From assembly GCF_028993635.1 (NCBI RefSeq), contig NZ_CP118631.1, positions 3,348,001 to 3,412,000 on the forward strand: a stretch of DNA of 64,000 nucleotides, given 5' to 3'. The notes beneath the pieces were generated by a model. The model made no database searches, was not told the origin of the DNA, and worked only from the letters and a program-made list of their open reading frames with translations. Of the stretch, positions 25,291 through 34,339 are shown piece after piece (position 1 is the first letter of the stretch; each line of letters begins with the position of its first letter). The stretch is from Mucilaginibacter sp. SJ (GTDB lineage: Bacteria; Bacteroidota; Bacteroidia; Sphingobacteriales; Sphingobacteriaceae). The position numbers and the translations under genes were made by a program.

Positions 25291-25627
25291 CCCTACTTCT
25301 TTCGGACTTTCTGACTGCGGACTTCCGACTTATCCCTACTTCTTTCGGACTTTCCGACTTCGGACTTCCGACTATCCCTACTTCTTTCGGACTTTCCGAC
25401 TTCGGACTTCCGACTATCCCTACTTCTTTCGGACTTCCTGACTTCGGACTTCCGACTATCCCTACTTCTTTCGGACTTTCCGACTTCGGACTTCCGACTA
25501 TCCCTACTTCTTTCGGACTTCCTGACTTCGGACTTCCGACTATCCCTACTTCTTTCGGACTTTCCGACTTCGGACTTCCGACTATCCCTACTTCTTTCGG
25601 ACTTCCTGACTCCGGACTTCCGACTTA
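25291..25627. repeat. 42-bp tandem repeat array, eight copies
   Basis: Units starting with CCCTACTTCTTTCGG occur at 25291, 25334, 25376, 25418, 25460, 25502, 25544 and 25586 (period 42 after the first step of 43). From 25376 on, two variants alternate (TTTCCGACTTCGG and TTCCTGACTTCGG), giving an 84-base higher-order repeat. Each unit is itself built from CGGACTT/CCGACTT words. The period is a multiple of three, so one strand stays open as a meaningless 14-residue repeat. The array starts four bases after the stop codon of the MG2 gene. Confidence 0.95.
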
Positions 25628-25630
25628 ACA

Positions 25631-28348
25631 CTACTCCACCTTATACCTATAAACCTGCCTTCCTAAATTACCGTCGGCATCAATACCCTCGATTATTACG
25701 CGGTAAGTTCCTTTAGCATCGGCGTTAAAAAAGCTCATTGATGTATTGCCATCCTTATCCGTTAATAAGCCCGGTGCCCAGTAAATAGTGCTGCGAAGGT
25801 CCTGCATTTGTACGTTGGTTTTAGGGTCATCATATTTAGGCGAATAAAATTCGCGCGCTTTATAATATCCTTTAGGCGCGTAAGTAACTATACCCGGTGC
25901 GTACCTGTTATAAACACTTTCGCCGCCGCGCTTGGTTGTAATAACCAAAAGACCGCCCGCTCCTCTTGATCCATAAATTGCAGTATTGCCAATGCTTCGT
26001 AAAACTTCAATAGTGGCAATGTCGTTTACATTTAAGTTATCGAGAAAATCGCTACCCACATAGGTTCCGTCAAGCACAATTTGCATGGTAGTTCCCGGGC
26101 TACGGGTTGAATAAGGCGTGCCGTTACGAAAAATCACACCGGTTAATCTGCCCTGTAAAATCTGAGATAGCATTCCACCCCCGTACATCAGGTTCTGACT
26201 GGTGAGTGTTTGGTCAGCATTACCCGGTCCGTTAAGGTTGGCCGAATTTTTAAAAGGATTTTCCCGCTTTTCGCGGATCACTACTTCTTTTAATACGATA
26301 GTGTGATTACCGACGCCGTATTTTACCTGCTCATCATAAAGCTTTTTACTGTTTAAGAGGTAAGCCGATGCACCATCATTGATGTTGATCTGGATATCGG
26401 GTGCGTTTTTATTAGGCCCAACGGGTTGCGGGGTTACATTATCAAGCGTGATATCGAGGTTTTTGCGGTCTTTAGCAGTACGTGCCTGGATCACAAATTT
26501 GATGCTATCCCTAAAAACAAGATCTTTAAAAGTAAACTTGCCATTAGCATCTGCCACGGTATCAATAATAAACGTACCGCCCGATGTTGAAAAAAGGGTA
26601 ACCTTGCCGTTAGGCACAGGTTTACCGCCAAAAGTTTTGAGATGCCCTGTTACCTCTAATGATTTTTCGGGCTTGAAAACTATCGGTGTAAATTTATCAG
26701 CAAGCAGCTGTTTCCATTCAAAGCGATGGTAGCCCTGGGTAAGCATCAGTGCATCAAGGTTGGCCTTGGTTTCGTTGTTTACATTGGTAAAATAATAGTT
26801 CGGCTTTTCAATATATCCTTTCAGGTCGGAGGTAAGCAGCAGTGTTGAAAATATAGAGCTTTCATTAGCCTCATCAGCAGTAACTTTTGATTCATCAATA
26901 ACCGATGCTGAAAAACTACCAACAACGGGTTTATCCTCACTGTTTTTTGCGTTGAGATTTATGGTCACTTTTTCGCGCGGTTGGTAGCTCTGCTTTTCTG
27001 TGGTGACAGCAAGCTTAAGCTGATCGGGGTTTTGAACAAAGATGAGGCGTTCATTCAGAGGCTCGCCGGTTGCCGAAAACAAGGTGAATTGTACTATACC
27101 CGATGGGAATTTATTTTTAGGTATGGCAGCCGAAAAGGATGTTGCCCCATCCTTACTTTTGCCTGCATAACAAAGCTCACCACCCGATTGCGCTATCAGC
27201 GTTAAACCCGATAATGAGGCCGTGCCGTTACCGGTGCTTTTACCGGGGACGATGGATACAAATACCTTATCGTCGCGCATGCTGTTGACACTTAATACAT
27301 AGCCATTATCAACTGCTTTGGGCAAATCGAAAACACCTTCAGAGCCATCGGCATAAGTAATGTGCGCTTTATAGGTTTTACCACTTTCAGGCTCAAAGGT
27401 TATAGTACCCATGCCAAAATGACTATCGCCCAATGGCGCAACCTGGTTGTTTTGATCGTCGGCAATAAAGCCTTTAATATCAACCCCTAACCCGTCGGCG
27501 CCAACAGCTTTAAAAGCTACTTTTTCAAAAACACCATTAATTAAATTTCCGCTCTCCGGGAAAAACTGAACATCAACCTTATTTGATAACGTTTTTATAG
27601 GTACGGCTTTGGCTATAGTATGCTTTTCATCCAATTTAACCTCGGTATTGATATGGCCGGATGTTATTGAAACTGTCTGACTGGTAGTGAAGCTGACCGT
27701 GAGGTTCCCTTTATCATCAGTTATACCTTTCCCCCGGGAGATTGATTTTCCGTTTATTTCAACTTCATAGCTTACTGGTTTATTAACGTAGGCTATACCG
27801 TTGAGGTCTGTGTATGTAGTAATAGCAGTTACTTTTTGTTTGCCGTTTAAGGTGCTGTAGGCATAGGCGGTTTTGGTGAAAACCTTGTTACTGATTCCGT
27901 TTACCACAGTGATGGTTTTATTGAAGAAATAGGCCTCTCCTTCGTTTCGCATCCAGTTGGTATAAGCGCGGATGCGGTAGTTTCCTTCGGCCATGCTATC
28001 GGCCAAAGCAAAATCGCCCGCGGCCAGGCCAGCTGTTAACGGCAGTTTAAGGCTGCGTTTTACCGAATCGGTATCATCAATAAGGTCAACATTCAACGTT
28101 TCGCTATAAGCCGAAAGCTTATGCGCACTACCTATAGTAACATAGGCTTTAAACCAGATATCCTCGCCAACGGCATAATATGGTTTGTCAAAGTGCAGGT
28201 AAACTTTTTCCTGCGGATGATCGGTGCGCCATTTATCAAGCTGGGCAATGATTTTTGTTACCAGTTCATCATCGGGTTTTACAAAAGCTAAGGTAGCACC
28301 GGCAATAAAGGTGATCAGGATTCCAACCGATAGGCGTTTTAGGTTCAT
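25631..28348 (-). CDS. MG2-domain protein with a TonB plug-like C-terminal domain
   Basis: A 905-residue secreted protein with a signal peptide (about 1-21). Near residues 45-70 it has YLHFDKPYYAVGEDIWFKAY, the MG2 opening of alpha-2-macroglobulin-like proteins. A second macroglobulin-type stretch is near 440-520. A carboxypeptidase-regulatory-like beta domain (VTGHLKTFGGKPVPNG) lies near 575-640. A TonB plug-type domain (MQIVLDGTYVG, then ATIEVLRSIGNTAIYGSRGAGG) sits near 720-800. There is no outer-membrane barrel. This architecture recurs in Bacteroidota as plug-domain proteins of unknown role; it may interact with surface receptors. Confidence 0.82.
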   Translation of the reverse strand: MNLKRLSVGILITFIAGATLAFVKPDDELVTKIIAQLDKWRTDHPQEKVYLHFDKPYYAVGEDIWFKAYVTIGSAHKLSAYSETLNVDLIDDTDSVKRSLKLPLTAGLAAGDFALADSMAEGNYRIRAYTNWMRNEGEAYFFNKTITVVNGISNKVFTKTAYAYSTLNGKQKVTAITTYTDLNGIAYVNKPVSYEVEINGKSISRGKGITDDKGNLTVSFTTSQTVSITSGHINTEVKLDEKHTIAKAVPIKTLSNKVDVQFFPESGNLINGVFEKVAFKAVGADGLGVDIKGFIADDQNNQVAPLGDSHFGMGTITFEPESGKTYKAHITYADGSEGVFDLPKAVDNGYVLSVNSMRDDKVFVSIVPGKSTGNGTASLSGLTLIAQSGGELCYAGKSKDGATSFSAAIPKNKFPSGIVQFTLFSATGEPLNERLIFVQNPDQLKLAVTTEKQSYQPREKVTINLNAKNSEDKPVVGSFSASVIDESKVTADEANESSIFSTLLLTSDLKGYIEKPNYYFTNVNNETKANLDALMLTQGYHRFEWKQLLADKFTPIVFKPEKSLEVTGHLKTFGGKPVPNGKVTLFSTSGGTFIIDTVADANGKFTFKDLVFRDSIKFVIQARTAKDRKNLDITLDNVTPQPVGPNKNAPDIQININDGASAYLLNSKKLYDEQVKYGVGNHTIVLKEVVIREKRENPFKNSANLNGPGNADQTLTSQNLMYGGGMLSQILQGRLTGVIFRNGTPYSTRSPGTTMQIVLDGTYVGSDFLDNLNVNDIATIEVLRSIGNTAIYGSRGAGGLLVITTKRGGESVYNRYAPGIVTYAPKGYYKAREFYSPKYDDPKTNVQMQDLRSTIYWAPGLLTDKDGNTSMSFFNADAKGTYRVIIEGIDADGNLGRQVYRYKVE

Positions 28349-28387
28349 AGAAAGATAAATCTTGAACTACCAAGATACGCAAAAAAA

Positions 28388-28507
28388 GTACCAAGTCATA
28401 TTAAGTCTAAAGTTCGAAGTCTTTAGTCGAAAGTTTGACTTATATTTTCTACTTAGTACTTAAGACTACCGACTTGAGACTCCCGACTTAAGACTCGTGG
28501 CTTAAAC
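28388..28507 (-). repeat. Stop-adjacent word array (AAGTCGGGAGTC family)
   Basis: The interval between the dcd stop and the MG2 gene start is mostly variants of GACTCCCGACTTAAGACT and AAGTCTTTAGTC. The 15-base word AGACTCCCGACTTAA is repeated exactly near 63508-63522, beside the pdhA stop codon. Confidence 0.7.
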
Positions 28508-29044
28508 CTACCACTTATTCTTCCACATCATGCTTTCAACGGGGCGTGTAGTAGGGTTGTTGTATTTGGCGTTGGCCTTACTGTTGTACAGCGTTTCGAT
28601 CTCGCCTTCAACTACAAAATAAATAAGCTGACCAATGGGCATGCCGGCATAAATGCGCACAGGCTGGGCACATGAAATTTCAAGTGTCCAGGTATTGCAG
28701 AAGCCAACATCACCTTTGCCCGCCGTTGCATGGATATCGATGCCCAAACGCCCGGTGCTTGATTTGCCCTCTAAAAATGGAACATGCCGGTGTGTTTCGG
28801 TGTACTCCATCGTTACACCCAGGTAAAGGGTATTTGGCTGAAGTACAAAGCCATCCTTCGGAATTTCAAAGCCATCTATCTCATTATGAACTTTGGCATC
28901 AAGAACCCTGTTACGGTAAGTTGCTAAATATTTACCCAAATGAACATCGTATGAGTTAGTACCCAGGTATTCGCGGTTAAATGGTTCAATAATAATATGG
29001 CCTTGTTCAATTTCTTCGAGGATGCGCTTATCAGATAGTATCAT
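28508..29044 (-). CDS. dcd: dCTP deaminase
   Basis: A 178-residue trimeric dUTPase-fold deaminase. It has the N-terminal block MILSDKRILEEIEQGHI, the substrate loop EGKSSTGRLGIDIHATAGKGD, and the catalytic-glutamate strand NTWTLEISCAQPVRIYAGMP. It converts dCTP to dUTP for thymidylate synthesis. The length is slightly below the E. coli enzyme and typical for Bacteroidota. Monofunctional versus bifunctional (dCTP to dUMP) cannot be decided by sight. Confidence 0.95.
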   Translation of the reverse strand: MILSDKRILEEIEQGHIIIEPFNREYLGTNSYDVHLGKYLATYRNRVLDAKVHNEIDGFEIPKDGFVLQPNTLYLGVTMEYTETHRHVPFLEGKSSTGRLGIDIHATAGKGDVGFCNTWTLEISCAQPVRIYAGMPIGQLIYFVVEGEIETLYNSKANAKYNNPTTRPVESMMWKNKW

Positions 29045-29255
29045 ACAGGCAGGTTATTGCTGGCGCTAAATTATGAAAATTAGCCTAATCGGCGCCGGCT
29101 TTTACAAACAATATTGGCCGGCGAAATGCGTTCAGATAGGTCGGAAACAACTCCTAAACCTGATATGGTTCAGCTGATTACGAATATGTAGCTGCGCTGA
29201 TATTATTTAATCTTTTTTGACATATGTTTGCAACCTATTTTGCAATTTTACTTTT

Positions 29256-29897
29256 ATGGCGATAGCATACAGGCAGCGTATTGATGATGACACCGAGTTT
29301 GCACTCTGGCGTATCGAGGAGGAGGCTACAGACCTGTACAGCCAATTACAACTTGATCAGCAGGAAAAGGATTTTGTAGAAAGCCTGAGCAATGGCAAGC
29401 GCCACCTGCACTGGCTGGGTACCCGCGTGCTGCTGCGTAAAATGCTCCGTACCGATGAGTATATTGACTGTAAAGTTGATGAGCATGGCAAGCCTTACCT
29501 GGTAAACCTCCCTTACCATATCTCCTTAAGTCATTCGTTTGATTATGCCGCTGTGATGATCAGCAAAACATATAAGGTTGGGATTGATATTGAGCAGATT
29601 AAGCAAAAAGTTGAGCGCATTGCCAACAAGTTTATGCGTAAGGAAGAGTTGAAATTTATAAACGGGCCGCAAAAAATTGAGCAATTATATGTTTGCTGGT
29701 GTGCCAAGGAGGCTGTTTATAAATGTAATGGCCAAAAAGAGGTTTCATTTGCCGATAACATTTTTTTGGAGCCTTTTCAGTTTGAGCATCATGGCGTGGT
29801 GAATGCGCAATTGAATAAAAAAGATACCACCATTGATTATACCGTGGGCTATTTGCAATATGAAGATTATATGATAGGCTACGTAAAGGGCGAGTGA
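29256..29897 (+). CDS. 4'-phosphopantetheinyl transferase
   Basis: A Sfp/EntD-type transferase of about 213 residues, with the start set at the ATG at 29256 (MAIAYRQRI). It has the double-domain pattern with HISLSHSFDYAAVMIS, the magnesium motif GIDIEQI and the CWCAKEAVYK motif. It loads phosphopantetheine from CoA onto carrier proteins. It is the first gene of a tight operon: its TGA overlaps the next ATG (TGATG). Confidence 0.9.
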   Translation: MAIAYRQRIDDDTEFALWRIEEEATDLYSQLQLDQQEKDFVESLSNGKRHLHWLGTRVLLRKMLRTDEYIDCKVDEHGKPYLVNLPYHISLSHSFDYAAVMISKTYKVGIDIEQIKQKVERIANKFMRKEELKFINGPQKIEQLYVCWCAKEAVYKCNGQKEVSFADNIFLEPFQFEHHGVVNAQLNKKDTTIDYTVGYLQYEDYMIGYVKGE

Positions 29898-30652
29898 TGA
29901 AAAACAAGAAAGTATTTTTTCAGGATTGGGGCCTGGTTGATTACCAGCAGGCCTGGGATAAACAGGAAACCCTTTTTAGTGAAACGGTGAAAACCAAAAT
30001 AGACAACCGTAATCGTGAAACGGCTTACGAAGCAGCTGCTAAAAACGCAGGGACTACTGTAGCCGACGATACTATCGAAGCCGACGAAACCTTTAATTAC
30101 CTGGTTTTTTGCGAACATCCGCACGTGTATACCCTGGGTAAAAGCGGTAAGCCCGAGCATTTATTATTAGATGAGGCAGGCTTGAAAGAAAAGCAGGCTG
30201 TTTATTACCCGATAAACCGGGGCGGTGATATTACCTATCACGGGCCGGGGCAAATTGTTTCATACCCGATCCTCGACCTTGATAATTTTTTTACCGATAT
30301 TCACCTGTACCTGCGTACGCTGGAAGAAGCCGTGATCCTTACCCTCGCCGATTTTGGCTTGCAGGCCGGTCGTTATGAAGGTTATACAGGTGTTTGGTTT
30401 GATGCTGATAATGACAAAGCCCGTAAAATATGCGCCATGGGTGTACGCTGCAGCCGTTGGGTTACTATGCACGGCCTCGCACTTAATGTAAATACCAATC
30501 TCAGTTATTTTAAAAACATAGTGCCCTGCGGTATCGATGATAAGGCTGTTACTTCCATGCAGCAGGAGCTTGGGTATGAGGTTGATATTAATGAAGTTAA
30601 AAAAATCCTGAAACACCATATTTCCGTACTTTTTGGTATGGAGATATTATAA
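29897..30652 (+). CDS. lipB: Octanoyl-[acyl-carrier-protein]-protein N-octanoyltransferase (LipB)
   Basis: 251 residues from the ATG at 29897. It has HPHVYTLGKSG, RGGDITYHGPGQIVSYP, the catalytic lysine in KICAMG and the catalytic cysteine in NIVPCGI, exactly 34 residues after it as in the Mycobacterium enzyme. A charged N-terminal insertion (about 30-60) comes before the fold. It moves octanoyl from ACP to lipoyl domains, such as those of the PDH E2 encoded at 61738-63411. Overlaps the PPTase stop and the next gene start. Confidence 0.95.
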   Translation: MKNKKVFFQDWGLVDYQQAWDKQETLFSETVKTKIDNRNRETAYEAAAKNAGTTVADDTIEADETFNYLVFCEHPHVYTLGKSGKPEHLLLDEAGLKEKQAVYYPINRGGDITYHGPGQIVSYPILDLDNFFTDIHLYLRTLEEAVILTLADFGLQAGRYEGYTGVWFDADNDKARKICAMGVRCSRWVTMHGLALNVNTNLSYFKNIVPCGIDDKAVTSMQQELGYEVDINEVKKILKHHISVLFGMEIL

Positions 30653-31371
30653 TGAAGGGAATAATTTTAAGTTTATTTACAGCATTTATATTGTCAGCCT
30701 GTACGGGTAAAAATAGTCCCGCGCCGGTTGACTATAATCCTCCGTCAAAACCAATTACAGTGATACAGGATACTTTAACATACCTTGCCCTCGGCGATTC
30801 ATATACCATAGGCCAGTCTGTACCCCCGGAGCAGGCATTTCCTAACCAACTGGCTAATCAGTTACAAGGCTTTAAAGTAAATGCCCCAACCATTATAGCC
30901 CGCACCGGCTGGACAACCGATCAGCTGATTTATGCCATTGATAACAGCGATATCAAAAGCAATACTTATGATTTTGTAACGCTGTTGATAGGAGTTAACG
31001 ACCAATACGGCGGCTTAAGCCAGGAAAATTACCGCATTAAATTTCAGCAGGTTTTAAATACAGCCATCAAATTTGCCGGAGGAATCAGAGAACATGTATT
31101 TGTACTGTCTATTCCCGACTATGGCGTTACACCTTATGCTCATGGTAATGATGCCGTAATAGGCCCCGAAATTGACCAGTTCAATAATATTAATCGCGGA
31201 ATAAGTAGTAATGCCAACGTTAATTATGTTGAGATAACGAGCATCTCCAAATTGGCCGCTAATGATCTTACCTTATTGGCTGATGATGGTTTGCATCCAT
31301 CCGGTAAAATGTATGGGATGTGGGTTGATAAGCTGAAGGTGGCGGTAGGGGCTGTTTTTACTAAAAAATAA
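30652..31371 (+). CDS. SGNH/GDSL hydrolase lipoprotein
   Basis: A 239-residue protein with a lipobox (FILSACTG; Cys about 17). The SGNH blocks are present: LALGDSYTIGQS (block I), LIGVNDQYGG (block III) and DGLHPSGKMY (block V, with catalytic D and H). Expected to be a periplasmic or surface esterase/lipase of unknown substrate. Its ATG overlaps the lipB stop by one base, so it belongs to the PPTase-lipB operon. Confidence 0.88.
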   Translation: MKGIILSLFTAFILSACTGKNSPAPVDYNPPSKPITVIQDTLTYLALGDSYTIGQSVPPEQAFPNQLANQLQGFKVNAPTIIARTGWTTDQLIYAIDNSDIKSNTYDFVTLLIGVNDQYGGLSQENYRIKFQQVLNTAIKFAGGIREHVFVLSIPDYGVTPYAHGNDAVIGPEIDQFNNINRGISSNANVNYVEITSISKLAANDLTLLADDGLHPSGKMYGMWVDKLKVAVGAVFTKK

Positions 31372-31384
31372 GATTTGTATTTTG

Positions 31385-31416
31385 TTGACAATTGTCGTAA
31401 ATTTATAGACAATTTG
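31385..31416 (+). promoter_or_regulatory. Promoter with palindromic operator of the Xre-RES pair
   Basis: A perfect ten-base palindrome GACAATTGTC (31387-31396) is followed 11 bases on by a half site GACAATT (31408-31414). They overlap a candidate -33 TTG (31385-31387) and a -7-like ACAATTTG (31409-31416), 10 bases before the ATG at 31426. This is the expected place for antitoxin autoregulation. Confidence 0.55.
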
Positions 31417-31425
31417 CAAAAGGTC

Positions 31426-31833
31426 ATGAGTGCTCCAAAGCCCTATAAATTTCTTGATGATGATGAGGTTAATTTAACCTTCATGGTAAGGGAGGGGATC
31501 TCATTCCCTTATCTCACCAAATTATCAAATCATATCCATTTTAATATAGATGACTGGGCTTCGTATCTTCATCTTTCCGAACGTACAATTCAACGCTACA
31601 AAAAGGAGAACAAAACTTTTGACCCTATTTATTCTGAAAAGATAATAATGATTGAGTTGCTTTATAAGAAAGGTATTGAGGTTTTTGGCGATGAAAATAA
31701 GTTTTATGCCTGGATGGATTATAAGAGTATCCCCCTGGGAGGAGTAAAACCTAAAGAACTTTTGGATACAGCGTTTGGTATCAACATGATCAGAGATGAA
31801 TTAGGACGTATTGAACACGGCATACTTGCATGA
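31426..31833 (+). CDS. Xre/MbcA/ParS-type antitoxin of an Xre-RES system
   Basis: 135 residues from the ATG at 31426; an upstream TTG in frame would extend through the promoter and is rejected. The N-terminal part contains a helix-turn-helix-like stretch (WASYLHLSERTIQRYKKEN, about 40-58). The C-terminus is the toxin-binding domain, with KKGIEVFGDENKFYAWMD and PKELLDTAFGINMIRDELGRI. The C-terminal tail of this family plugs the RES active site. The gene overlaps the toxin by four bases (ATGA). Confidence 0.88.
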   Translation: MSAPKPYKFLDDDEVNLTFMVREGISFPYLTKLSNHIHFNIDDWASYLHLSERTIQRYKKENKTFDPIYSEKIIMIELLYKKGIEVFGDENKFYAWMDYKSIPLGGVKPKELLDTAFGINMIRDELGRIEHGILA

Positions 31834-32291
31834 TCGTTTATAGGCTAAGTAAACAGGCTTATATTAACGACTTAAGTGGCCGGGGAGCCGAATTAAACGG
31901 CGGGCGTTGGAACAGTAAAGGAACCGCTGTAGTTTACACCTCATCATCACGAGCACTGGCTGTGCTTGAAGTTGCGGTACACACACCACTTGGGTTTATG
32001 CCTTCTGATTATTTTATGGCAACGATTGGGCTATCTGAAAATTCAGAGTTCTTAACGCTGGATATTGATCAACTCCCCGAAAAATGGAATAGTAACCCCT
32101 TGATAAAAGCAACACGGCAAATAGGGGATAACTTTGTAAAAGCCAATAAATACTTAGCACTTCAAGTGCCATCGGCCATCGTCGCAGGCGATTTTAATTA
32201 TCTGCTTAATCCGCTACACCCAAATTTCAAATCAGTAAAAATTATAGCTGCTGATTTTTTCGAATTTGATTCAAGGCTGTTTAAAAAGTAA
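31830..32291 (+). CDS. RES-domain toxin, NAD+ phosphorylase
   Basis: A 153-residue RES-family protein with the name-giving residues present: arginine in NGGRWNSKG, tyrosine in VVYTSSS and glutamate in LAVLEVAVH, then serine-containing QVPSAIVAG. Known members degrade NAD+ and stop growth until neutralised by the Xre partner upstream. The four-base overlap and shared operator make it a complete toxin-antitoxin module. It ends five bases from the convergent serine dehydratase. Confidence 0.9.
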   Translation: MIVYRLSKQAYINDLSGRGAELNGGRWNSKGTAVVYTSSSRALAVLEVAVHTPLGFMPSDYFMATIGLSENSEFLTLDIDQLPEKWNSNPLIKATRQIGDNFVKANKYLALQVPSAIVAGDFNYLLNPLHPNFKSVKIIAADFFEFDSRLFKK

Positions 32292-32295
32292 ACAA

Positions 32296-33726
32296 TCAAC
32301 ACTCAGGCAAACTGATAGGGATATTAATTGCCAGTCCGCCGTCACTTGTTTCCTTGTATTTTGAGTTCATATCAAGCGCTGTTTGCCACATGGTTCTCAC
32401 TACGGCATCAAGGCTCACCTTTGCTTTTTCGGGGTTGCTTTGAAGCGCCAGTTGTGATGCTGTTATTGCTTTAATAGCGCCCATCGTGTTCCGTTCAATG
32501 CAGGGAACCTGTACCAGGCCGCCAATCGGGTCGCAGGTAAGGCCGAGATGGTGTTCCATGGCTATTTCCGCAGCCATGAGTACCTGCCGTTGTGTGCCGC
32601 CCATACATTCTGTCAACGCCGCCGCAGCCATGGCCGACGATACGCCAATTTCGGCCTGGCAACCACCCATAGCCGCCGATATGGTTGCGCCTTTTTTAAA
32701 GATGCTCCCGATCTCGCTGGCGGTAAATAAAAAGTTAATGATCTTTTGTTCGGTATTGCCATCGCAAAAAGCAATATAATATTGGAGCACTGCAGGGATA
32801 ACGCCCGCGGCACCATTTGTTGGGGCAGTTACGACACGACCAAATGAGGCGTTCTCTTCATTAACGGCTAATGCAAAACAGCTAACCCAATCCAATGTAT
32901 TTTTAAAGCTGTCGCCGGTATTTCTGATGGCTGCTACCCATTCATCATAATTGCTGTATTTATTATTGCCGATGAGTTTTGCATTTAATTTGGCGGCACG
33001 CCTTGCAACGTTTAATCCGCCGGGCAGTTGGCCGGTGGTATGACAACCTCTGTAAATGCATTCTTTTAATGCCCTGAAAATATTTAATGCGCCCGTGCGT
33101 GTTTCCTGCTCGCTGCGCCAGGCCAGTTCATTTTCGGCCACAACCTCGGAGATGCGGAGACCTGTTTTGATGCACCAGTGCAGGAGATCAGAAGCTGTAT
33201 CGATTGGAAAGGGGAGGTCGACCTCTGCTTTTGATTGGCCCGAATCGCCTTCTTTTACCACAAAGCCGCCACCTATGGAATAATAGGTTTCTGATATAGC
33301 TTTACCTGTATTTAAAAAAGCCTGAAATGTTACGGCGTTTGGATGATAGGGTAAGCTTTCATTGAAAAGGAACATCAGATCATCTTCTGCATAAAAACTT
33401 ACCGGCAAAACACTGCCAAGTATCAACTGATGTGAACTTTTGATGTGCTCAATTTTAGGGGTTACCTGGTCAACCTCAAAAGTAACCGGGTCGTCGCCGC
33501 TTAAGCCTAATAATATAGCTATATCCGTACCGTGCCCATGGCCGGTTTTGGCCAATGAGCCATATAATAAGATCTTAACCTGCTGCACTATTGGCAGTAC
33601 CCCCTGTTGTTCAAGCGACTGCACAAACTGCTGTGCGGCGCGCCATGGACCAAGCGTATGTGAACTTGATGGGCCAATGCCTATCTTAAACATGTCAAAA
33701 ACCGAAATCTGTTCTCTTTGCATCAA
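32296..33726 (-). CDS. sdaA: L-serine ammonia-lyase (iron-sulfur type)
   Basis: A 476-residue single-chain L-serine dehydratase. The N-terminal beta domain opens [20 protein letters not shown]. The C-terminal alpha domain contains the cluster-ligand region: [12 protein letters not shown], then [15 protein letters not shown] and [12 protein letters not shown], where the cysteines bind the 4Fe-4S cluster. It converts serine to pyruvate and ammonia. Together with the serB-like gene it puts both serine making and breaking in this window, though 12 kb apart. Confidence 0.95.
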   Translation of the reverse strand: MMQREQISVFDMFKIGIGPSSSHTLGPWRAAQQFVQSLEQQGVLPIVQQVKILLYGSLAKTGHGHGTDIAILLGLSGDDPVTFEVDQVTPKIEHIKSSHQLILGSVLPVSFYAEDDLMFLFNESLPYHPNAVTFQAFLNTGKAISETYYSIGGGFVVKEGDSGQSKAEVDLPFPIDTASDLLHWCIKTGLRISEVVAENELAWRSEQETRTGALNIFRALKECIYRGCHTTGQLPGGLNVARRAAKLNAKLIGNNKYSNYDEWVAAIRNTGDSFKNTLDWVSCFALAVNEENASFGRVVTAPTNGAAGVIPAVLQYYIAFCDGNTEQKIINFLFTASEIGSIFKKGATISAAMGGCQAEIGVSSAMAAAALTECMGGTQRQVLMAAEIAMEHHLGLTCDPIGGLVQVPCIERNTMGAIKAITASQLALQSNPEKAKVSLDAVVRTMWQTALDMNSKYKETSDGGLAINIPISLPEC

Positions 33727-33862
33727 GTCAAAATTAATGATAAATTATAATTACATGCGCTGTAATAAATACGTTGCCCCCTATAGTTTTGATAGAAATA
33801 ATTTATAATTTGCAGTGAACTTAAACAAATAAAAACCATAAACTTAAACACTAAACAAAACT

Positions 33863-34339
33863 ATGGATTCTTACACTTCTTCTACCGACATGTCGGGTGG
33901 TGTGGTAGCGGCAATTTTTGCGGTATTATTTATTCCTTTGCTTATAATTGGGCTCATCTGCCTTATTAGCCAATGGAAAATTTACACCAAAGCCGGTAAA
34001 CCAGGCTGGGCTGCGATAGTCCCTGTTTACAATTATATAGTATGGCTCGAAATTATCGGAAAACCCATGTGGTGGTTAGCTATATTACTGCTTGTGCCTT
34101 GTGTTAACTTTATTTTCCTGATTTGGATGTTGAACCTGTTGAGTAAAAGCTTCGGTAAAAGCGAAGGGTTTACTGTAGGTCTTTTCTTTTTACCTTTTAT
34201 ATTTTTCCCAATATTGGCATTCGGCGGCGCCCAATATTTAGGCCCTTCAGCTAAAGAAGCGCAAGCTAATTCATTTAACCCGAATGATTACCGTGATCCA
34301 TTCAATAATCAGAACAATCCTCCTCCACAAAACTATTAA
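33863..34339 (+). CDS. DUF5684-type membrane protein
   Basis: A 158-residue protein with about four hydrophobic segments: AAIFAVLFIPLLIIGLICL, then around 55-75, 78-100 and 112-130. It has the characteristic WKIYTKAGKPGWAAIVPVYN loop seen in DUF5684 proteins. The C-terminal tail is rich in N, P and Q. Function unknown. Its stop overlaps the next start by one base (TAATG), so it is translationally coupled to the DUF2752 gene. Confidence 0.82.
   Translation: MDSYTSSTDMSGGVVAAIFAVLFIPLLIIGLICLISQWKIYTKAGKPGWAAIVPVYNYIVWLEIIGKPMWWLAILLLVPCVNFIFLIWMLNLLSKSFGKSEGFTVGLFFLPFIFFPILAFGGAQYLGPSAKEAQANSFNPNDYRDPFNNQNNPPPQNY

Noticed and set aside
25291..25627. CRISPR array
   Set aside because: Units are contiguous near-identical 42-mers without variable spacers, and there are no cas genes.
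25293..25631. A 112-residue frame of repeated SRKSEVGKSERSRD units
   Set aside because: It exists only because the 42-bp array has a period divisible by three. It has no start region, composition or homology of a real protein.
29045..29216. Possible structured RNA between dcd and the PPTase
   Set aside because: GC-rich segments such as GGCGCCGGC and GGCCGGCG suggest pairing, but I could not match any known riboswitch or assign a stable consensus.
29897..30652. LipB lacking its catalytic cysteine
   Set aside because: The HGLALN region has no cysteine, but the catalytic one is in NIVPCGI, exactly 34 residues after the catalytic lysine, as in characterised enzymes.
31375..31425. TTG start extending the Xre antitoxin by 17 residues
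   Set aside because: It would run through the palindromic operator and -7 element. ATG at 31426 starts the family-like sequence.
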